Positions 32,579 through 41,438 of a stretch of DNA of 64,000 nucleotides are shown one piece after another. Position 1 is the first letter of the stretch. Each line of letters opens with the position of its first letter. Both the position numbers and the translations under genes were made by a program. Location: assembly GCA_001602435.1 (NCBI GenBank), contig CP012156.1:2673898-2737897 (forward strand), in the 5' to 3' direction. The stretch comes from Hyphomonadaceae bacterium UKL13-1. Lineage in GTDB: Bacteria > Pseudomonadota > Alphaproteobacteria > Caulobacterales > Aquidulcibacteraceae. A model generated the notes under the pieces. The model did no database searches, was not told the DNA's origin, and saw nothing but the letters and a program-made list of their open reading frames with translations.

Positions 32579-33583
32579 CTATTCTGGCGAGACGCTGACC
32601 ACGGCCTTGCCGACGTTTTGGCCGTGCATCAGACGCTCAAACAAAGCAGGCGCGGCTTCCAGTCCGATCGCACGGTCTTCATAGAAGACCAAACTGCCAT
32701 CGGCGATCCACGTGCCAGCCTCTTTCACAAAGGCATCCCAAAGCGGATAAAAGTCATAAACAACAAGGCCCATGACTTGCGCCCGCTTGCCAACAATCAA
32801 GCCAGCATTGAGTCCAGGTGGTGGTTGATCGGCATGATATTGATCAACAAGGCCACACAGCACCATGCGCCCATAGGCTGCCAACCGCATCAGCGCTTTG
32901 GAAGCCATCTCGGTCGAGACATTCTCAAAATAGACAGTTGGTGGCTCTGGCAAGGCCTCCGACAAGGCTTGCTCCCAACCATCCTCCTTATAATCGATAC
33001 AGGCATCAAAGCCGTAGGTGTCGGTGACGAGTGCGCATTTCTCTGCGCCGCCTGCAATGCCGACCACCCGTTTAGCCCCTTTGATGCGCGCGATCTGACC
33101 GACCGTGCCACCGACGGGGCCTGCAGCGGCATCAACCAAAGCCACATCGCCGGGGCCAACTTTGGCCAATTGCGTCATGCCTGCCCAGGCTGTAAGGCCC
33201 GGCATGCCTAAGACGCCTGCATGGGCAGCTAAAGGCGCGGTCTTTGGATTGAGGAGTCGGAAGGTACCGGGGCCGAGATTTGCTACCTCCCGCCAGCCAA
33301 CTTCCATGGCATGGACCCAATCGCCTGCCTTGATGCCCGCCGCCTTGCTTTCAAGAACCTGACAGACAGCGGCACCTGGAATGGCGTCGACGCCGGGCCG
33401 TGGGGCAGGCTCACCCATATGCTTGCCGCGCAGGCGCGAGCCGACATAGGGGTCGAGCGACAAATGCACCACACGCACCAAAACCCCGCCTTCAGGGCAC
33501 ACGGGGGCGTCTACTTCCACCAAGGCAAAATCATCCGCACAAGGGCGCGCGGCCAGCGCGTGCTTCAGGACAACTTGCTTCAT
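32579..33583 (-). CDS. NADP-dependent MDR oxidoreductase
   Basis: 334-aa zinc-free medium-chain reductase of the leukotriene-B4 dehydrogenase/CurA type, which reduces activated C=C bonds. VDAAAGPVGGTVGQIARIKGAKRVVGIAGG at about 160-190 is the NADP-binding motif region; GFDACIDYKEDGW and ISTE-like YFENVS stretches follow. Its ATG overlaps the stop of the VOC gene (ATGA), so the two are coupled. The physiological substrate is not evident. Confidence 0.82.
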   Translation of the reverse strand: MKQVVLKHALAARPCADDFALVEVDAPVCPEGGVLVRVVHLSLDPYVGSRLRGKHMGEPAPRPGVDAIPGAAVCQVLESKAAGIKAGDWVHAMEVGWREVANLGPGTFRLLNPKTAPLAAHAGVLGMPGLTAWAGMTQLAKVGPGDVALVDAAAGPVGGTVGQIARIKGAKRVVGIAGGAEKCALVTDTYGFDACIDYKEDGWEQALSEALPEPPTVYFENVSTEMASKALMRLAAYGRMVLCGLVDQYHADQPPPGLNAGLIVGKRAQVMGLVVYDFYPLWDAFVKEAGTWIADGSLVFYEDRAIGLEAAPALFERLMHGQNVGKAVVSVSPE

Positions 33584-34473
33584 AGCTCGACCAGTTCAAA
33601 CAAAATGCCATCCGGGCCGCGCATCGTGGCTGCCCGCTTGCCTTGATAAATCTCACCCTGATGAACAGTCGGCGGGGTGATCAGCCATTTGGCATGCTCG
33701 CGCACGCGCTCGCGAAAGTCCGGCAGCAGGATGGTCGAGAGGCTAACCCCCTGCGGCAGGCGGCCTTTCCAGCCAGGGCGCGGCCCCGCAGCGGGCGGCA
33801 ATTGGTCAAACTCAAAGAAGACGTCGCGTGCATGGGTCAGGGTTGCGATGGTGAACTTCTCTTCAAACGGGACCCCAAAGGCATTGGCCAACATGGTGTA
33901 GACAATGTCCATATCCCGCCCAAAGCTAAGGCCCAGCACATTCTGACACCAGTTGAGCGCGCCTTGCAGGTCTGAGACCGCGCAAACATGGATGAACTGC
34001 CGGTCGATCAGGCTGGTTGCACGCGGTAAATCATACATGGGCAGATCGTCGCGAATTTGGGTCAGATACACGATCTCATCATCGGGGCCTTGCACCTGCA
34101 TCGGGAAGATCGCCGGCATACCGTCTAATTCGCGTGGCGGGCCAATAATTTTGAACGGGCTTTGCAGCATCCGTTCATTCACTTTCAAAACGTCATCGAC
34201 GCAGATTTCGATGGCGGCCCAGCCATAGGTCTTCAGCGCTTCATAATCGGGATGGGGCTCATCTTGAATGAGGCGCAGATAAATGTCCGCCCCACTTTCT
34301 GGCTGCATCACGACATAGGGCAAGCCCGCACTATCGGGCGCGCCCCACGAGCAGGCTAGGTCGCGCGCCAAGACGCCGCTCTCCACCGTGCGATAGAACA
34401 GCCAATCGCGGTACAAGGCCTCAGACCGGTTGAGATCACGGACGTTTAATGTCGCGGCGCGCAAAAGTTTCAC
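33580..34473 (-). CDS. VOC-superfamily (glyoxalase/dioxygenase-like) protein
   Basis: 297 aa from a GTG at 34473 chosen because GGGAGG lies about 6 nt upstream; in-frame sequence further upstream is not convincing. Two VOC half-modules are visible, one starting LLRAATLNVRDLNRSEALYRDWL and one starting QFIHVCAVSDLQGALNWCQNVLGLSFG, each with typical beta-alpha-beta-beta-beta spacing. Metal ligands and the reaction are unclear. It is the first gene of an operon with the MDR oxidoreductase. Confidence 0.72.
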   Translation of the reverse strand: MKLLRAATLNVRDLNRSEALYRDWLFYRTVESGVLARDLACSWGAPDSAGLPYVVMQPESGADIYLRLIQDEPHPDYEALKTYGWAAIEICVDDVLKVNERMLQSPFKIIGPPRELDGMPAIFPMQVQGPDDEIVYLTQIRDDLPMYDLPRATSLIDRQFIHVCAVSDLQGALNWCQNVLGLSFGRDMDIVYTMLANAFGVPFEEKFTIATLTHARDVFFEFDQLPPAAGPRPGWKGRLPQGVSLSTILLPDFRERVREHAKWLITPPTVHQGEIYQGKRAATMRGPDGILFELVEL

Positions 34474-34496
34474 TTGCTTCCTCCCTATAAAGCAAT

Positions 34497-34505
34497 GGAT
34501 ATATC
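34497..34505. promoter_or_regulatory. GATATATCC box, copy 2 (inverted)
   Basis: GGATATATC lies between the divergent VOC operon (start 34473) and the DUF1330 gene (start 34555), close enough to overlap either promoter. It matches the inverted box at 32535-32543. Confidence 0.35.
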
Positions 34506-34554
34506 TTTTGCTGAAATTATGGAAGCAAGCAAACCAATAGTCGAGGACGGATCT

Positions 34555-34848
34555 ATGCCAGCCTATATGATTGTCACCGTGCGGGTCCACGATCGCGAGA
34601 AGTTCTTGGAAGTCTATGGCAAGCCGACGGCGGCTTTGATTGCGCGCTTTGGCGGGAAATATATCGTGCGGGGGCCGGGCTGTGAAAGCTTTGAAGGGCC
34701 GCGTGCGAATGGCCTCGCGGCAGTCGTCTCTGAATGGCCCAACAAGGCGGCGATTGAGGCCTTTTGGAACAGCCCCGACTATCAGCCCCTGAAGGCCGCC
34801 CGTCAGGCCATCTCTGAGGCGGATGTGCAAGTGGTGGAAATCGCCTGA
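34555..34848 (+). CDS. DUF1330-family protein
   Basis: 97 aa from the ATG at 34555 (GAGGA upstream). It has the dimeric ferredoxin-like DUF1330 pattern: PAYMIVTVRVHDREKFLEVYG, ARFGGKYIVRG and WPNKAAIEAFWNSPDYQPL. No reaction is known for the family with certainty. It is divergent from the VOC operon and its stop overlaps the next start by one base (TGATG). Confidence 0.85.
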   Translation: MPAYMIVTVRVHDREKFLEVYGKPTAALIARFGGKYIVRGPGCESFEGPRANGLAAVVSEWPNKAAIEAFWNSPDYQPLKAARQAISEADVQVVEIA

Positions 34849-35639
34849 TGCGCGCGCTCGTCACATTTAGTTTGGCACTCGTCTTGGCAAGTTCGGCTTG
34901 GGCCAAAAGTTTGCCGCCACCTGGACCCCATCAACCCTTAGTCGGCGCACGGATGGAAAAGCCCGAGTTAAGTGCGCGCACCATCGTTGAGCGCGCGACC
35001 GCCCATGCTGGCGGGGAAAGCTGGCGACGGCCCACAACCCTCTATCTGGAGGGCTATGGTACTTTTTACGCCCCAGATGGCACGCCTCTGATCAATGAGA
35101 GCCATAAGATGTGGCGGGTCTATCCTGAGTTTAAGCCCCAAGCCCATAATGCCGATGGCAAAGTGCGGATCGAAAGTCGTCGCGACGGCAAGATCGTCAC
35201 CTTCTTGGCATTTGATGGAGCGCGAACCTATGGCCCAGACGGAATCTTGCCGCCTTCAGCTGCGGATAAGCAATGGGCAGAGAATTTTGGCTTTGGCGTC
35301 ATCCGCTTTGCCTTGGATGATGGATTCACCCTTGCCCGCCAGCCCGATGATCTCGTTGATGGCCAGCCGGTCTATCGGATCGAAGTCACAGACCCCACTG
35401 GGGCCAAGACCTTGTTTGGTATATCGCGGGCCGATTACGCCATCCTGTCCGTCGGTTTTGCCACACCGCGAGGCTGGCATGAGCGCATTTATTCCAACTT
35501 TTACAAAAAGCCCGGCCTATCGTGGGTCCAGCCCGGTCGCATCCGCCTCTATTATAATGGGGTCAAGCAGAATGAGATCGTCTGGCGCGATTTTAAACTC
35601 AATGAGCCGATGGCGGATGGTCTTTTCACCGGACCATGA
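34848..35639 (+). CDS. Exported protein, possibly LolA/LolB-like fold
   Basis: 263 aa with a signal peptide ending SSAWA near residue 20. The mature part has alternating short strands (TLYLEGYGTFYAPDG, KVRIESRRDGKIVTFLAFDG, YRIEVTDPTGAKTLFGI, IRLYYNGVKQNEIVWRDF) resembling the beta-sheet of LolA/LolB-like periplasmic proteins. I do not recognise a named family. It is translationally coupled to the DUF1330 gene and followed by the acylase. Confidence 0.6.
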   Translation: MRALVTFSLALVLASSAWAKSLPPPGPHQPLVGARMEKPELSARTIVERATAHAGGESWRRPTTLYLEGYGTFYAPDGTPLINESHKMWRVYPEFKPQAHNADGKVRIESRRDGKIVTFLAFDGARTYGPDGILPPSAADKQWAENFGFGVIRFALDDGFTLARQPDDLVDGQPVYRIEVTDPTGAKTLFGISRADYAILSVGFATPRGWHERIYSNFYKKPGLSWVQPGRIRLYYNGVKQNEIVWRDFKLNEPMADGLFTGP

Positions 35640-35675
35640 TTAGGCTGGCCGCTTAACTGAAACGGAGAGCGTGCC

Positions 35676-37994
35676 ATGAAGGCTTGGATGATGCGGCCCA
35701 TCTTGTTGACCTTGCTGTTTGCAAGCCAAGCTCAAGCCCAAAGCTTGCCGCCCAGCGTCACGCAAGAGGCCCGCGCCTTACCGGGTCTCTCTCAGTCCGG
35801 TGAGATCATCATTGATCGCGCGGGCATTCCCCATATTTATGCCGCCACGGCGCGCGATGGCTTTTTCCTTCAAGGCTATGCGGTTGCGCGCGACCGGCTG
35901 TGGCAGATTGATCTGTGGCGCAAGCGCGGCCTAGGCCGCCTCGCCGCCAGCTTTGGCCCGTCTTATGTGCAGCAGGATCGGGCAGCGCGTCTTCTCCTCT
36001 ATCGCGGCGATATGGCCGCCGAATGGAAGGCCTACCCGGCGGAGGCCAAGGATTGGACTGAAGGCTTTGTGGCCGGCATCAATGCCTACATCGCAGAGAC
36101 CGAGCGCGGGCAACAAAAACTTCCCATCGAATTTGTCGCAACCGGTACCAAGCCAGAGCGTTGGCAGGCCGATGATGTCGTCCGCATTCGCTCTAATGCT
36201 TTGGCTTCAAACCTGACGAGTGAAGTCGCCCGAGCGCGCGCCCTCTGCGGCGGCGATGTGAAGCTAGAGCCCCTGCGGCGCAGGCTGGAGCCCGCAACGG
36301 CAGTCAAAATTCCACTAGGCCTCGACCCCTGCAGCATTCCGCAAAACGTCCTCGACACCTTTACGCTGGGCACGAGCGACGTGAAGTTTGATGGCAAAGT
36401 CTTGGTGATGGCGCGCCGAGAGACCGAAAGCCAAGAAGGCTCCAACAATTGGGTGATTGGTCCGCAGCGCAGCGCGACAGGTCGACCCATCCTCGCCAAT
36501 GATCCCCATCGTGCACAATCTATACCTAATTTGCGGTATCTCTCGCACATTGATACGCCCGAGTTGAAACTGGCTGGTGCGGGCGAGCCTGCGCTGCCAG
36601 GCATTAGCTTTGGCCATAATGGCGAGATCGCTTGGGCTCTGACGATCTTTGCGATTGATCAGCAAGATCTGGTCGTCAACGATTCCAAAGTCACTTTGAA
36701 GGAAGTCCGCGAAACCATCGAGGTCAAAGGGGAAGCCCCCCAAGAAGTGGTGCTAAAGTTCAGCGCAGATGGGCCGATCCTCTATGAAGATCCCGCGACC
36801 CAGCGCAGTTTCGCCCTGCGGACCACGTGGAACCAGCCGGGCGGCTCGGCCTATTTCAACGCGGCTTGGGCCTTCAAAGCTAAGTCTTGGGATGCGTTTC
36901 TGGTGGCGCGCGATCATTGGGGCGCACCACCCCTAAATCTGCTCTATGCCGACAAAAAAGGCGATATTGGCTGGGCACCGGGTGGCTTTGTACCTAGGCG
37001 ACATGCGGGCGATGGCCTTCTTCCCGTGCCAGCAGGCGACCAATACCAGTGGACCGGCCTGCTTGATCCCGCGCTCATGCCCGTCAAACGCAATCCGAAA
37101 GAGGGCTTTATCGCGACCGCTAACGAGATGAATGTGCCCGAAGGCTATCCCCATCTCCTCGCTCTGGAATGGACCGAACCCAGCCGGGTGAACCGGATTT
37201 CGGAGGTGATCCGCGCCAAGCCAAAATTTGGTATCCATGATGCCATGGCTTTGCAGAATGATGTGACCTCACCCTTTGCGCGCCGGACGGTGGCCCTGCT
37301 GAAAGACCTTAAAGGCAGGACCGCCGCCGAAAACTCGGCCTTGTCACTTTTGAGTGGGTGGGAGGGCTATATGGGGGCGGATTCCGCCAGTGCTGCCTTG
37401 TTTGAGATTTGGACAGGCCGTTATCTGGGCGAAAGTGCCGTGAAGCATTTGGTTCCAGAACCTGCACGCGCCAATTTTGGCCGCCCGCCTGCGACTTCGG
37501 TCATTCCTGTCTTGGCAGCCGGCACTTTGCTGGGCGCGGACCCTGCAAAAGTGCGCAGCGAGATTCTGCTCGACTCGCTGGGCGCGGCTTGGACCGAGGC
37601 AGAGCGCCTGATGGGGCCAGACGCGCGCCAATGGCGTTGGGGGATTTTGCACCAAGCCGACTTCAAGCCTGCCCTGCCCATTCCCGGGCGCGAGGCTGAA
37701 CGCCGCGTGGGTCCCTTCCCCATCGGCGGCAGCGGCACGACCCCGAACGCGACGAGTTGGACGAGTGATTACAAATTCGCCTCCGGCCCCTCGGTGCGTT
37801 TGGTGATGGATGTGGGCGCGTGGGACAATAGCGTCGTCATCAATAATCCCGGCCAATCCGGCGATCCATCAAGCCCGCACTATCGCGACCTATTCCCGCT
37901 ATGGGCCAGTGGCCGCTACGTGCCCTTTGCCTGGACCCGCGCGCGCGTCCTGCAGGAAGCCGAGCATGTGATTAAGGTGGTGCCGGTTAGGTAG
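35676..37994 (+). CDS. Penicillin-acylase-family (S45) amidohydrolase
   Basis: Ntn-hydrolase, 772 aa, with a signal peptide ending SQAQA. The precursor should self-cleave between Gly255 and Ser256 (QEGSNNWVIG), giving alpha and beta chains with the beta N-terminal Ser as nucleophile; GRPILANDPH follows as in relatives. Family members hydrolyse penicillins, aculeacin or acyl-homoserine lactones; which applies here cannot be read. Position suggests an operon with the DUF1330 and exported-protein genes. Confidence 0.88.
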   Translation: MKAWMMRPILLTLLFASQAQAQSLPPSVTQEARALPGLSQSGEIIIDRAGIPHIYAATARDGFFLQGYAVARDRLWQIDLWRKRGLGRLAASFGPSYVQQDRAARLLLYRGDMAAEWKAYPAEAKDWTEGFVAGINAYIAETERGQQKLPIEFVATGTKPERWQADDVVRIRSNALASNLTSEVARARALCGGDVKLEPLRRRLEPATAVKIPLGLDPCSIPQNVLDTFTLGTSDVKFDGKVLVMARRETESQEGSNNWVIGPQRSATGRPILANDPHRAQSIPNLRYLSHIDTPELKLAGAGEPALPGISFGHNGEIAWALTIFAIDQQDLVVNDSKVTLKEVRETIEVKGEAPQEVVLKFSADGPILYEDPATQRSFALRTTWNQPGGSAYFNAAWAFKAKSWDAFLVARDHWGAPPLNLLYADKKGDIGWAPGGFVPRRHAGDGLLPVPAGDQYQWTGLLDPALMPVKRNPKEGFIATANEMNVPEGYPHLLALEWTEPSRVNRISEVIRAKPKFGIHDAMALQNDVTSPFARRTVALLKDLKGRTAAENSALSLLSGWEGYMGADSASAALFEIWTGRYLGESAVKHLVPEPARANFGRPPATSVIPVLAAGTLLGADPAKVRSEILLDSLGAAWTEAERLMGPDARQWRWGILHQADFKPALPIPGREAERRVGPFPIGGSGTTPNATSWTSDYKFASGPSVRLVMDVGAWDNSVVINNPGQSGDPSSPHYRDLFPLWASGRYVPFAWTRARVLQEAEHVIKVVPVR

Positions 37995-38042
37995 GGCCGC
38001 GGCGGACTGAAGGATCACCAAACCGCGTCCTAAACGGAAAAA

Positions 38043-38106
38043 GGACCGCGCAGCACGAGCTGCGCCTGCTGGCGCGTGAACATGCGCAACGCGTGTTGCG
38101 CGGTCC
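38043..38106. terminator. Bidirectional terminator between acylase and yciI-like gene
   Basis: Outer stem GGACCGCGCA / TGCGCGGTCC with a long GC-rich inner region. On the minus strand it ends in a T5 run, so it suits the gpsA-yciI transcript; on the plus strand a T run follows about 12 nt later, after the acylase. Confidence 0.65.
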
Positions 38107-38201
38107 CCTCGCCCCTTTTTGAATGGCGGGCAGGAAATCTCGGGGGCTGAAGCACCCTTTCACCGGCTTCGCCGCGAGCGGGGAAGCGGCAGCGTACGCC
38201 C

Positions 38202-38489
38202 TTACAAATTCCCCACCACCAAGCGGAACGGATGGATGGTATGGGACTTAAACACACCCGCGAGGGCATAGGGATCGTTGGCAGCGAAGGCTTCAACGGC
38301 CGCTTGATCGGCGACATCCAAGATGAAGTGCGAGCCGATTGGTCCACCGTCTGGCGCGCTTAAGACTGGGCCAGCTAATTTCACCGCCGCGCCAAAGGTG
38401 CCGACATAGTCCAAATGGGCCGGGCGGGTGGCCAAGCGCTGGTCCAGCGCGCCTTCATGATCCAAGCATGTCAAAAGAAATAAAGTCAT
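38202..38489 (-). CDS. YciI-like protein
   Basis: 95-aa ferredoxin-like YciI-domain protein (LFLLTCLDHEGALDQR, RPAHLDYVG, GSHFILDVADQAAVEAFAANDPYALAGVF). The conserved His-Asp of the family is present in the RPAHLDY segment. It starts on the last base of the gpsA stop (TAATG), a classical coupled pair in alphaproteobacteria. Function of the family is unsettled. Confidence 0.88.
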   Translation of the reverse strand: MTLFLLTCLDHEGALDQRLATRPAHLDYVGTFGAAVKLAGPVLSAPDGGPIGSHFILDVADQAAVEAFAANDPYALAGVFKSHTIHPFRLVVGNL

Positions 38490-39481
38490 TAGTCTGCCTC
38501 CACCTTGAATGGCCGCGAAAGGAGTTTTCCAATGGCCTGTGCCACATCCACCCGTCCAGCCAAGATGGCAGCAACAGCTTCACAAATCGGCATAGCAACG
38601 CCTTTGCTGGCTGCAAGTTCGAGTAGCGCCGGGGCGGTTGAGGCCCCTTCGGCAATGCTGCGTTTGCCCGCTGTGGCGTCTTGGAAGCTCTGCCCTTGGC
38701 CCAAGGCGTAGCCCAAAGCGAAATTGCGCGAGGTGGCGCTGGAACACGTCAAAACCAGATCGCCTAGACCGCAAAGGCCAGCCAAGGTGCGGGCATCCGC
38801 CCCCATGGCAACGCCAAGCCGGGTCATTTCGGCAAAGCCACGTGTAATCAAGGCCGCGCGCGCACTCTCCCCCAAGCCCCGCCCTTCGGCCATGCCGCAC
38901 GCAATGGCCAAAACGTTTTTGACCGCGCCGCCAATTTCTGCGCCCACCAGATCGGTTGCCAAATAGGGCCGGAAGGTCGCGATGCCGATCAAATCGACCA
39001 AGCGCGCGCCAACATGTGAGTCGCTACAGGCCAAGGTAACTGCCGTAGGCAGCCCAATCGCCACGTCTTTGGCAAAGCTTGGCCCCGAAAGAACAGCCCC
39101 AACGCAGTCGGGCAACACTTCGGCTAGCACGTCTGTCATCAGTTTCTGCGTGCCCTGCTCAATGCCCTTGGAGCACAGGACGATGGGCGTACCCGCGCGC
39201 ACATGGGGGGCGAGCGCGGTCAAGGTTTGGCGCATGAACTGGGCAGGCACGACTGCGAGAATGGCGTCGGCAGACGCTAAGTCAGACAATTGCCCGGTCG
39301 CCTGGATGCGTGGCGACAGCTTAACCTGCGGCAAAAAAAGACTATTTTCGCCAGAGTCCCGAATGCTTTCCAAGACTTCAGGCTCCAGCGCCCACAAGCA
39401 GACGTCATGTCCAGCGGTTGCGGCCACCTGCGCCAAAGCGGTGCCCCAAGCCCCTGCCCCTAGGATGCCAATTTGCGCCAT
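38489..39481 (-). CDS. gpsA: Glycerol-3-phosphate dehydrogenase [NAD(P)+]
   Basis: Makes sn-glycerol-3-phosphate for phospholipids. 330 aa with the dinucleotide motif [13 protein letters not shown] at 8-20, [26 protein letters not shown] and the catalytic-region [17 protein letters not shown] with its Lys. In most alphaproteobacteria it follows tsaD directly; here tsaD is at 54.6 kb. Confidence 0.96.
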   Translation of the reverse strand: MAQIGILGAGAWGTALAQVAATAGHDVCLWALEPEVLESIRDSGENSLFLPQVKLSPRIQATGQLSDLASADAILAVVPAQFMRQTLTALAPHVRAGTPIVLCSKGIEQGTQKLMTDVLAEVLPDCVGAVLSGPSFAKDVAIGLPTAVTLACSDSHVGARLVDLIGIATFRPYLATDLVGAEIGGAVKNVLAIACGMAEGRGLGESARAALITRGFAEMTRLGVAMGADARTLAGLCGLGDLVLTCSSATSRNFALGYALGQGQSFQDATAGKRSIAEGASTAPALLELAASKGVAMPICEAVAAILAGRVDVAQAIGKLLSRPFKVEAD

Positions 39482-39508
39482 TTTAAGCTCGCTTCCCCTG
39501 TGTAAATT

Positions 39509-39522
39509 TGACGCTGGCGTCA
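39509..39522. promoter_or_regulatory. TGACGC-N2-GCGTCA palindrome
   Basis: A 14-bp palindrome with 6-bp perfect arms between gpsA and the TetR gene. It is a plausible TetR-type operator controlling either divergent promoter. Confidence 0.4.
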
Positions 39523-39535
39523 GGTTTGTAAAAAC

Positions 39536-39557
39536 TGAACATTTTGTTGATTGTTCA
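39536..39557. promoter_or_regulatory. TGAAC-N12-GTTCA operator, copy 1
   Basis: Perfect inverted repeat TGAACA ... TGTTCA, 22 bp overall, 26 bp before the TetR start. The same architecture recurs at 53179-53200 in front of a strong promoter, so it is a likely binding site for a dimeric regulator, perhaps the adjacent TetR protein. Confidence 0.5.
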
Positions 39558-39582
39558 TCATTTCCAGTCTAAGGGGTTTCGC

Positions 39583-40170
39583 ATGGATGAGAAAGCAGAA
39601 ACCCGCGATCGTATCTTGGAAGCCGCAGGTCGGCGTTTTGAGCATTACGGCTATAGCAAAACCACGATGTCGGAGATCGCCTCCGACCTCAAGATGTCGA
39701 CTGGGAATCTTTACAGATTCTACCCCTCTAAGCTCGACATTGCCGAGGCCCACGCCCGTGCGCATGAGTGCGACGAGGACGAGATGATGGAAACGGTCGT
39801 GGCCTCTGGTGGCTCTGCCGGTGTGCGCTTACAAGAGTTTCACCGCGTGATCCTTGAGCATACGTTCAAGCTGATCGACGAGAGCAAGAAGATTTTCGAG
39901 CTGGCGCAAGCCATCTCGCGCGAACGCCCTGCCTATGCCAATCGTCGCCTCGCCATTGAGCGCGTCTATCTGGTGCGGATGTTGGAAGACGGGATTGCGG
40001 AAGGCTTGTTTGATCGCCACGACAATCTCGACGAGCTGGCAGAGATGATCCAGTGCGCCACGATGAAGTTCCGCTATCCCCAACTCTATAATTGCTTCCG
40101 CATCGATGTGCTTCGGCGCGAGCTCGAAGGCACGATGGACTTGATCTACAAAGGCCTTCTCAAGCGCTAA
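39583..40170 (+). CDS. TetR-family transcriptional regulator
   Basis: 195 aa from the ATG at 39583 (AAGGGG upstream). The N-terminal helix-turn-helix is clear: ETRDRILEAAGRRFEHYGYSKT then TMSEIASDLKMSTGNLYRFY. The C-terminal ligand domain is unassigned; a TetR_C-type MDLIYKGLL ends it. It is divergent from gpsA with two palindromes between them, consistent with autoregulation. It marks the left end of the accessory region. Confidence 0.9.
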   Translation: MDEKAETRDRILEAAGRRFEHYGYSKTTMSEIASDLKMSTGNLYRFYPSKLDIAEAHARAHECDEDEMMETVVASGGSAGVRLQEFHRVILEHTFKLIDESKKIFELAQAISRERPAYANRRLAIERVYLVRMLEDGIAEGLFDRHDNLDELAEMIQCATMKFRYPQLYNCFRIDVLRRELEGTMDLIYKGLLKR

Positions 40171-40181
40171 TCCAACCCTGC

Positions 40182-40358
40182 AATGCGCACCGCGCCGCAG
40201 GGTGCGTTCCGAGAGGGATGCACCATGGTCAAGCCAGACTTTCAGGCTCTTTGACTTGGAACCGCCCAATGCGTCGCTCCGCTTCCCCCGCACGCGATGG
40301 CGACAAGTGGCCGAAAGCGGAAGGTCTGCTTTGGGGGTAAGTTCTTGGGAAGCAGACA
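40182..40358 (+). repeat. Structured repeat, copy A (internally deleted)
   Basis: Begins with AATGCGC then CGCGCC and the imperfect hairpin GGTGCGTTCC / GGATGCACC, followed by ATGGTCAAG as in copy B. After a short degenerate stretch it ends with the family core (GTGGCCGAAAG ... GGTCTGCTTTGGGGG at about 40307-40336) and GAAGCAGAC. Most of the middle of the full repeat is missing. It fills the gap after the TetR gene. Confidence 0.75.
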
Positions 40359-40457
40359 ATTGTTTTCCATAACGACGGATTGCGGGCGCTAACTAGGCAA
40401 ACAAGTATTTTTGGGGCCACGCAGGCTTGCAACGTAGCAAATTTTTAGAGGCCATAA

Positions 40458-40862
40458 TCAAGGTGTTTTTGAAGGTAATTTTATCCGCGTGAATTCTTTT
40501 CCACCTATGAAGCCAGGACCTGTCACACTTACTTCATATTCTTCAGCGGCCTTGAGGGGTCTTGAATTTCCAGCCAAACTATAGTGGCGAGGCACGTTTG
40601 GATAAGTAAATTTGTTCGTGCAGAAATCTCTCTCACCTTCGTTTAGAAAAATCTGCCAATCAGTAACCATCTTTCCCTCAGACACATGAGAAATGTACAC
40701 GTTTGTGACACAGGGGCTTTTGTTCCCACGCACTAAAACCTCGATTTGAATCACTCCATTTTGTTCTTGCAAGACTGTAACTTTGGATGTCATTTGACAT
40801 CCACTTAGGAATATTGTCGCGAAAAGAGTTAGTGGCGTCAGCCAAAGGTTTCTATAAGCCAT
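40458..40862 (-). CDS. Small lipoprotein, unknown function
   Basis: 134 aa from the ATG at 40862, chosen because AGAGGG lies upstream; an ATG 8 codons earlier is possible. Signal peptide with lipobox LSGC near residue 22. The mature domain has two Cys (PCVTN, DFCTN) and beta-rich sequence such as VIQIEVLVRGN and EYEVSVTGPG. I do not recognise it. It lies 32 bp after another small lipoprotein gene and is probably cotranscribed. Confidence 0.6.
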   Translation of the reverse strand: MAYRNLWLTPLTLFATIFLSGCQMTSKVTVLQEQNGVIQIEVLVRGNKSPCVTNVYISHVSEGKMVTDWQIFLNEGERDFCTNKFTYPNVPRHYSLAGNSRPLKAAEEYEVSVTGPGFIGGKEFTRIKLPSKTP

Positions 40863-40894
40863 AAATGCCTGACCCTCTTTAGCCATGCGCTTCG

Positions 40895-41380
40895 CTAGCG
40901 CGTATCAGTGGCTGTGTCCTTCATTGTTTCAAAGCGCAAATTACAAAACCAACCAGATTCCCCAGAGGGTTTGAAGTCGCCAGGTAACACTCGAATTTTA
41001 ATGCATTTTATTTTCCGAACATCAAAATCTTTTTCCTGGCGGCCCGTTGTAATGTTAACTTCGCCATTTGGGTCGTAATCGAAATAAATGCGATTTGAAT
41101 ATGAATAGGGGGCTGTTGGCCTAACTACGAAAGCGACAATGTATTCAGAACATGGGACGATATTTTGCCCTTCAGTGCATGTCCTTAAGCGTATTTGATT
41201 TGGTCCCCATGCAATCCGCTTCGCATCGACAGCATCCACCGTGAGATAGCCCATTGTCTGGCCCCTTGGGCCTGCAAGCATCGCCGCGTCTTGAATTTCA
41301 ATATGAGTATCGTCCGTGTAACATCCAGAGACCGGGAAGATTGCAAGAGAAATAATCCCTATTCTGGTGGCCACTTTCAT
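40895..41380 (-). CDS. Small lipoprotein, unknown function
   Basis: 161 aa with a signal peptide and lipobox VSGC (Cys20). The mature part has several Cys (RTCTEG, VPCSEY, KCIKI, WFCNLRF), suggesting disulfides, and beta-rich sequence. No family recognised. First gene of a two-gene minus-strand unit whose upstream flank is the IS110-interrupted repeat B, so its promoter may lie in repeat or IS sequence. Confidence 0.6.
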   Translation of the reverse strand: MKVATRIGIISLAIFPVSGCYTDDTHIEIQDAAMLAGPRGQTMGYLTVDAVDAKRIAWGPNQIRLRTCTEGQNIVPCSEYIVAFVVRPTAPYSYSNRIYFDYDPNGEVNITTGRQEKDFDVRKIKCIKIRVLPGDFKPSGESGWFCNLRFETMKDTATDTR

Positions 41381-41401
41381 TTTCGAACTCCTTCAATCAG
41401 A

Positions 41402-41420
41402 AATGCGCTCCGCGCTGTAG
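41402..41420 (+). repeat. Left end of structured repeat copy B (cut off by IS110)
   Basis: AATGCGCTCCGCGCTGTAG matches the outer end of other copies and the inverted right ends of copies C and D. It would continue directly into GGTGCATTCC at 42576 if the IS110 element were removed. Confidence 0.75.
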
Positions 41421-41438
41421 CAACTGTCTTGACCGAGG

